In this document: in pieces, positions 60,122 to 64,000 of the stretch
Position numbering within the stretch: position 1 is the first letter of the stretch
Layout: each line of letters starts with the position of its first letter
From: an uncultured Prevotellaceae bacterium
Lineage (GTDB): Bacteria > Bacteroidota > Bacteroidia > Bacteroidales > Bacteroidaceae
Direction: 5' to 3'
NCBI GenBank assembly: GCA_947167455.1
Contig: CAMVIB010000008.1
Coordinates: forward strand, 1 to 64,000
Length of the DNA stretch: 64,000 bases
Notes under the pieces: generated by a model
Database searches by the model: none
What the model was told of the DNA's origin: nothing
What the model saw: only the letters and a program-made list of their open reading frames with translations
Translations under genes and position numbers: made by a program

Positions 60122-60388
60122 TTATGGTTTGATAATTCCTTTTACTTTCAATAATACGACTCTCATGTCGTTGTAAGTCAAGAATATGGCTTTACTCAGT
60201 GTCTTGTCGGATTCAGATAATCCTATCATGCCAGATATGGATGCCTGCCCTGTAGGTAGAATACTGTCAGGAACCTGATGAATCTTAACGCAGGGACAGC
60301 TTGCCTCTACTTTGCAAATGATAAGATTCTCTGCACCATTATTCTTTATAACAAAGGACAGTCTGGAAAGTGTGTACCGGTTTACCAT
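60122..60388 (-). CDS. Short DUF1573-like protein without signal peptide
   Basis: The 88-residue protein is the core of a DUF1573 Ig-like domain (SFVIKNNGAENLIICKVEAS, CPC at 31-33, then ILPTGQASI). DUF1573 proteins of Bacteroidota are usually exported. This one has no signal when started at ATG 60388, and the only earlier frame crosses the TACCTTTG promoter. Either the 5' end has been lost or the protein is cytoplasmic. It heads the operon of membrane proteins. Confidence 0.65.
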   Translation of the reverse strand: MVNRYTLSRLSFVIKNNGAENLIICKVEASCPCVKIHQVPDSILPTGQASISGMIGLSESDKTLSKAIFLTYNDMRVVLLKVKGIIKP

Positions 60389-60430
60389 TGCTTTTAAGGT
60401 TTCTTTATGTGTTACTGCCTTATGGCGGTG

Positions 60431-60438
60431 CAAAGGTA
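60431..60438 (-). promoter_or_regulatory. -7 box of the cysteine-rich lipoprotein operon
   Basis: Minus-strand TACCTTTG. It lies inside the longer DUF1573 frame, so the true start must be downstream (ATG 60388). Confidence 0.6.
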
Positions 60439-60546
60439 AGCGGTTTTCTCGGGACATGCATTATCATCCGTCCATTGCGAATACACTTTAAATACACTTT
60501 TCTGTTTCAGCGTGAGCTATCATGCTGAAAACGAGTGATATGGGTA

Positions 60547-62127
60547 TTAGATGTCAATGAGCTTACTGTCGAGCAGAGATGTGTCGGACGAGTCGAAGAG
60601 ACGTTTTGCAGCACGACTGCGTGCGTTGGAAACGTTCTGAGTGGTCGTTGCGAGAAGGCATGCTATCTCCGAAACATAGAAGCCTAATCTGGAAAGGATG
60701 CATACACGCAACTGCAATCGAGGCAGACGTTTCTCCATCGTCAATGCATAATACAAACTGTAGTGATATGTCTGCACGGCACGCATAAGGTCATGCCATT
60801 CACTCTCGGTGCAGGCCCGCGGCTCTTCCTTCTGCACCACGCCATTCACCCTGTGGATTTGCATCTGGCAGATGTGGCGTAGTAATATCACGATGTCAGA
60901 CTGCATGAGAGCTTCGTTGTCATTTTCAGGAACTGTGTGGCCGATATGAGTCTTATAGTTATCCAACAACCTTTCCAGCTGTGCAATTCGACATTCTTTC
61001 TCATCAAGCATTTGTTGCACCTGCTGCAAATGTGGCATGCTCCCGCGCAGTACTTCGACATCACGCTTCGTTGCGGTCAGTTCCCGGCGTGTACGCATGT
61101 AGTCATCTATTATCCTCTTCATCTCCCGCTCATGGGTACGCTGTCTGTATCGGTAGTAGAGCATACACGCCACAGTGGCTACTATGATGCCGAAAATACT
61201 CACTCTCATGCGTCGAATCGCTTTTTCACGAGTGCTTATCTCTCTCTGGTGACGGCTGTAGTTGAGCATAGTCATGGCTTGTGCTCCTGCCGACACGCGT
61301 GAGTCGCCACCCCAGGTGGTATCGATGGAATCGAGTTGGAGTACATACTTCGTAAGCGAGTCTGTGTCGGGCTTGAGTGCCCACAAACGTATCATGCTGT
61401 ACAATGCATCCTGCCGTAACTCTTCGACGGTCATCGAATGTCGAAGCCACAGTTCCGCAGAATCCAGACGGAGGATGCCGAGGTAATACTTTCCCTTGTC
61501 CAAATAGTAGGTAGCGTACTCGGAGGATGTGACTCCATATATATCAGGAAACCATGAACCACGTTCAACCTTTTCCATGAGCTTGCCGGCACGGACAAAA
61601 TGCAGCGAGTCAACCGCTTGGTGTATAATAGTCAATTCGTGAGCGATACGGGCATGGTTACATGCTGCGGTGTCACCTGCCAACAGTGAAAAATGTGCAA
61701 GGTTGTCAAGGGCTTGGAGCCGCTGTTCCATAAGGTCCAGCATACCGTATGCTTCTGCAAGCCGTGCATATATGGTTGCAATAGTAGTGTAGTCACGTTC
61801 CATGCTGAAAGTCCTGAACACCTCAATGCCATGTTCCCACGTCTCGATGGCAGGCGCTATCTCGCCCAAATCACGGTGAGCGCAGCCAAGAAGATAATGC
61901 GACTGAATCCTATATGACGGCGATAGCCAGAAATGTATCGGATTGTCACAATATGCAACTGCCTTGCGTAACGTGGAGTCGGTGGTAAATGTTTCGCCCG
62001 TTTTTTCCTTCGCCCAAGCCATGTGTATGATAGTGAGTGTGCGATGGCCTGTGTAAGCCTCATACGATAGCAGCGACAGGATAAGCACTATAAGCGCGGC
62101 AAAAAGCTTTTCCTTTTTATTCTTCAT
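60547..62127 (-). CDS. Membrane-tethered TPR/HTH transcriptional regulator
   Basis: The 526-residue protein has a signal-like helix (about 8-23), a TPR-like helical region in the periplasm (about 60-300, e.g. APAIETWEHGIEVF and YARLAEAYGML), a second transmembrane helix (about 309-327), a coiled coil (about 329-396), and a sigma-region-4-like HTH (about 468-511, LSRLGFYVSEIACLLATTTQ then NVSNARSRAAKRLF). Such one-component regulators occur in Bacteroidales next to DUF1573 and NVEALA-type operons. It is 158 bp upstream of the operon it probably controls. Start at ATG 62127 (MKNKKEKLF). Confidence 0.85.
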   Translation of the reverse strand: MKNKKEKLFAALIVLILSLLSYEAYTGHRTLTIIHMAWAKEKTGETFTTDSTLRKAVAYCDNPIHFWLSPSYRIQSHYLLGCAHRDLGEIAPAIETWEHGIEVFRTFSMERDYTTIATIYARLAEAYGMLDLMEQRLQALDNLAHFSLLAGDTAACNHARIAHELTIIHQAVDSLHFVRAGKLMEKVERGSWFPDIYGVTSSEYATYYLDKGKYYLGILRLDSAELWLRHSMTVEELRQDALYSMIRLWALKPDTDSLTKYVLQLDSIDTTWGGDSRVSAGAQAMTMLNYSRHQREISTREKAIRRMRVSIFGIIVATVACMLYYRYRQRTHEREMKRIIDDYMRTRRELTATKRDVEVLRGSMPHLQQVQQMLDEKECRIAQLERLLDNYKTHIGHTVPENDNEALMQSDIVILLRHICQMQIHRVNGVVQKEEPRACTESEWHDLMRAVQTYHYSLYYALTMEKRLPRLQLRVCILSRLGFYVSEIACLLATTTQNVSNARSRAAKRLFDSSDTSLLDSKLIDI

Positions 62128-62448
62128 GTATGATTCCACCTTTCTGATTCCCAATTCCCTTATCCTCATCCGTCCATCATGTTTGCCCTGCGGTCGATGA
62201 GACGCAAGAGGCATTGCGACAGCGAGTCTGTACGAACGATGGTGTAGGCCTGGTTTTGCCGCTACGACTCATGCAGCATGGCCTGGTCGCGGTGACAGGT
62301 GCGCTAGCTTATAGGGCGATGTCTCAGAGCGGACACGACGTCTGCGGTGAGCGCCCAGAGAGGTTTTCTTCTCACTCCTCACTTCTCACTCCTCACTTCT
62401 CACTCCTCACTCCTCACTCCTCACTCCTCACTCCTCACTCCTCACTCC
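62128..62448. other. 321-bp gap, ends in heptamer array
   Basis: No gene is supported. The only long frame (62214-62486) runs into the heptamer array and is low-complexity. No promoter-like TAnnTTTG was identified for the regulator. Confidence 0.5.
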
Positions 62449-62457
62449 TCACTCCTC
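62374..62457. repeat. Twelve tandem ACTYCTC heptamers at the AAA-ATPase 3' end
   Basis: 84 bp = 12 units of ACTCCTC or ACTTCTC, continuing into the gene's last codons (EGEE then stop at 62449-62451). Copy-number change would alter the C-terminus and stop position. Same heptamer family as 39861-39888. Confidence 0.92.
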
Positions 62458-63999
62458 ACCTTCTATCTCCCAGTCCTCTATGGTGAGTGTGTCCATGGAG
62501 AAGCGTATTCCGGCCTTGCGGACGGGACGCGCGTCTGTCTGGTAGGGAATGGCGTAGCCGCGTGAGTTGATCTGTTCGAGAGCCTCGCGGGCCGTGCCGT
62601 TCTTCAAGTGTGAAGCGTCCCTTTGGGCCGAGCGTACCTTCAGCTCCATGACGTAGATGGCATCGGGCATCTTGACGACGATGTCGATGCGTCCGCGTAT
62701 GGTCTTGACCTGTGTGCGCACATAGACGTTGAGCATGGAGAAGATGAGGTAGAAGGTCCACTCGTAGAAGCCCTCGGCCTTGGCGACGTCGGCGAGTTTT
62801 TTCTTGAAGCCCTCGATGTATGGCAGTCCGGCGAAGTAGGCCTGCATCTCGCGAAGGGCGAGGTCGAGGTCGCGGGCCTTGAGGGCGCGGTAGAACTTGA
62901 TGGCGAAGCCCTGGCGGACGTTGTATGTGTCTAAACCCGTATATGTGAGCATAAGGCCTTCGGTGAAGCCCACGCGTACCTCCTGGTTTGGTATCGACAG
63001 GATATAGTTCTCCTCGTCGCGTTCGTAGCCTTTGATGGTGAGGTAACCCGACTGGTAGAGCAGAGGCAAGGCACTCTGCATGGCTTCTGTCGGTACGTCG
63101 AAATCATGTGCCGAGGCTTCGATGCGCTCCATGGCGGTGATGTCTGTGCGGAAGTGTTCCATCTGTCGCAGCAGGAACGACGGCGTGCCTGAGTCGAACC
63201 AGTAGTTGTCCACTTTCTTGTTTGCGAAGCACTTGAAGAGGCTGTAGGGGTTGTAGATGTCATCCGACAGCTCTGCGAAATGGTATCCGTCATATCGTTG
63301 CTTTAGGCGTGCGTGCATCTGCTCGGGAGTCTCCTCGTATGCCTCGGCCAGCAGGGCGGTGTCCGGGGCGAGGGTGGTGGTGAGCTCCGTCTCGGTGATG
63401 CCGCAGATGGCCGCGAACTGCGGCAGCATGCTGATGTTGTTCAGGTTGTTGAGCGTGGAGAAGATGCTCAGCTGCGAAAACTTCGTGATGCCGGTGATGA
63501 AGCAGAAGCGTATCATCGCCTCGCTGGCCTTCAGAGTTTGGAAGAACTCCTGCATGACGCGGCGGTACTCGGAGAGCATCTCGGGCTTGTCAAGCACGTC
63601 GAGGAGTGGTGCGTCGTACTCGTCGATGACCACCACCACCTGCCGCCCCGTCTGTGTGTAGGCACGGTTGATGAGGCCACGGAAGATGTCGCCGGGAGTA
63701 ACCTCCGTAGATAACTCCCCGTAGATGCCTTGATATTGTTCCAACAGCAGCTTGAGCTTGCGTTCCAGCTCCGAGGCGTTGGGGACGTTCTTGGTTATGC
63801 TTAGGTCCAGGTGGATCACGGGGTACTGCGTCCACTCCGTCTCCAGCTGCATCACCTTCAGCCCCTCGAAGAGGTGGCGCTCGCCACGGAAGAAGGAACA
63901 GAAGGTAGTCGATAGCAGAGACTTGCCGAAGCGTCGCGGCCGTGAGAGGAAGATGTAGGGCGACAGGTTCTGGGCCTGCCACATGAGGTCTGTCTTATC
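62449..63999 (-). CDS. AAA-ATPase-like / PD-(D/E)XK nuclease-domain protein (5' end missing)
   Basis: The frame enters the window from the right edge with DKTDLMWQAQNLSPYIFLSR, just before PRRFGKSLL, the Walker A-like motif of AAA-ATPase_like (PF09820) proteins. VVVVIDEYDAPL is Walker B and FITGITKFSQLS the sensor. A C-terminal PD-(D/E)XK_9 region follows with GRIDIVVKMPDAIYVMELKV. The first about 25 residues are off-window. These proteins are expanded in Prevotella and Bacteroides, with unknown function, possibly defence or mobile-element control. The stop codon lies inside the heptamer array. Confidence 0.9.
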   Translation of the reverse strand, partial: DKTDLMWQAQNLSPYIFLSRPRRFGKSLLSTTFCSFFRGERHLFEGLKVMQLETEWTQYPVIHLDLSITKNVPNASELERKLKLLLEQYQGIYGELSTEVTPGDIFRGLINRAYTQTGRQVVVVIDEYDAPLLDVLDKPEMLSEYRRVMQEFFQTLKASEAMIRFCFITGITKFSQLSIFSTLNNLNNISMLPQFAAICGITETELTTTLAPDTALLAEAYEETPEQMHARLKQRYDGYHFAELSDDIYNPYSLFKCFANKKVDNYWFDSGTPSFLLRQMEHFRTDITAMERIEASAHDFDVPTEAMQSALPLLYQSGYLTIKGYERDEENYILSIPNQEVRVGFTEGLMLTYTGLDTYNVRQGFAIKFYRALKARDLDLALREMQAYFAGLPYIEGFKKKLADVAKAEGFYEWTFYLIFSMLNVYVRTQVKTIRGRIDIVVKMPDAIYVMELKVRSAQRDASHLKNGTAREALEQINSRGYAIPYQTDARPVRKAGIRFSMDTLTIEDWEIEGEE

Positions 64000-64000
64000 G

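Noticed and set aside
62214-62486. 90-codon plus-strand frame between the regulator and ATPase genes
   Set aside because: Its second half is the heptamer repeat (SLLTPH repeats); no conserved sequence.

Overview
The window looks like chromosomal DNA from a Bacteroidales bacterium, most likely Prevotellaceae or a close relative. Three things support this. Nearly every recognisable promoter has the Bacteroidota -7 box TAnnTTTG, sometimes with an upstream TTG. Several gene sets are typical of the order: a uridine-kinase-like protein with an N-terminal TGS domain, thrA-apgM-thrC, parA-parB-DUF5683-mltD-spoT, holB-ricT-gldH, and AAA-ATPase-like/PD-(D/E)XK proteins. Three large secreted proteins end in a type-IX-secretion-like C-terminal motif. 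The coding DNA is G+C rich for the order, while the regulatory gaps are A+T rich. No rRNA, CRISPR array, complete transposon or prophage was seen. There is one tRNA, tRNA-Met(CAT).

Layout. 1-2.2 kb: the end of a Bcp-type peroxiredoxin, a small possibly broken gene, a long repeat-rich non-coding stretch, and a membrane protein overlapping a winged-helix regulator. 2.2-13.3 kb, mostly minus strand: M61 peptidase, DUF6250-like protein, short-chain dehydrogenase, TGS/uridine kinase, asnS, an Arg/Gln/Gly-rich pseudouridine synthase, purB, a small exported protein, and a divergent nitroreductase. 13.4-18.7 kb: an exported aldo/keto reductase with iron-sulfur motifs and an FMN-binding protein, a PaaI thioesterase, and xseB-ilvE-trmB. 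18.9-26.7 kb, plus strand: the threonine operon (thrA, apgM-family kinase, thrC), a GH20 hexosaminidase and an orphan ABC ATPase. 26.7-32.3 kb: rhaM, a HTH-only AraC regulator, tRNA-Met, a 55-residue ferredoxin, a secreted putative metalloprotease, GH43 and tadA.

32.4-39.9 kb, plus strand: parA, parB, DUF5683, mltD, relA/spoT and a VanX-like dipeptidase, i.e. chromosome segregation, cell wall and stringent response. 39.9-49.5 kb is one gene of 3211 codons encoding a modular LamG-containing surface protein. 49.7-57.3 kb, minus strand: gldH, ricT, holB, a DUF488 protein, and a modular GH43/LamG secreted enzyme. 57.5-58.4 kb: an OmpA-family lipoprotein. 58.4-64 kb: long palindromes and tandem repeats, an IS66 remnant, a compact uncharacterised membrane operon (two related four-helix membrane proteins around a cysteine-rich lipoprotein, plus a short DUF1573-like protein) beneath a membrane-tethered TPR/HTH regulator, and finally an AAA-ATPase-like/nuclease gene running off the window.

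The carbohydrate-active genes (GH20, two GH43, DUF6250, rhaM), surface proteins and GldH suggest a host- or plant-glycan-degrading gut or oral organism, but no SusC/SusD pair lies in the window. The most promising uncharacterised module is 58.9-62.1 kb. The gaps also carry several families of long hairpins and short tandem repeats, some recurring at two or more loci.
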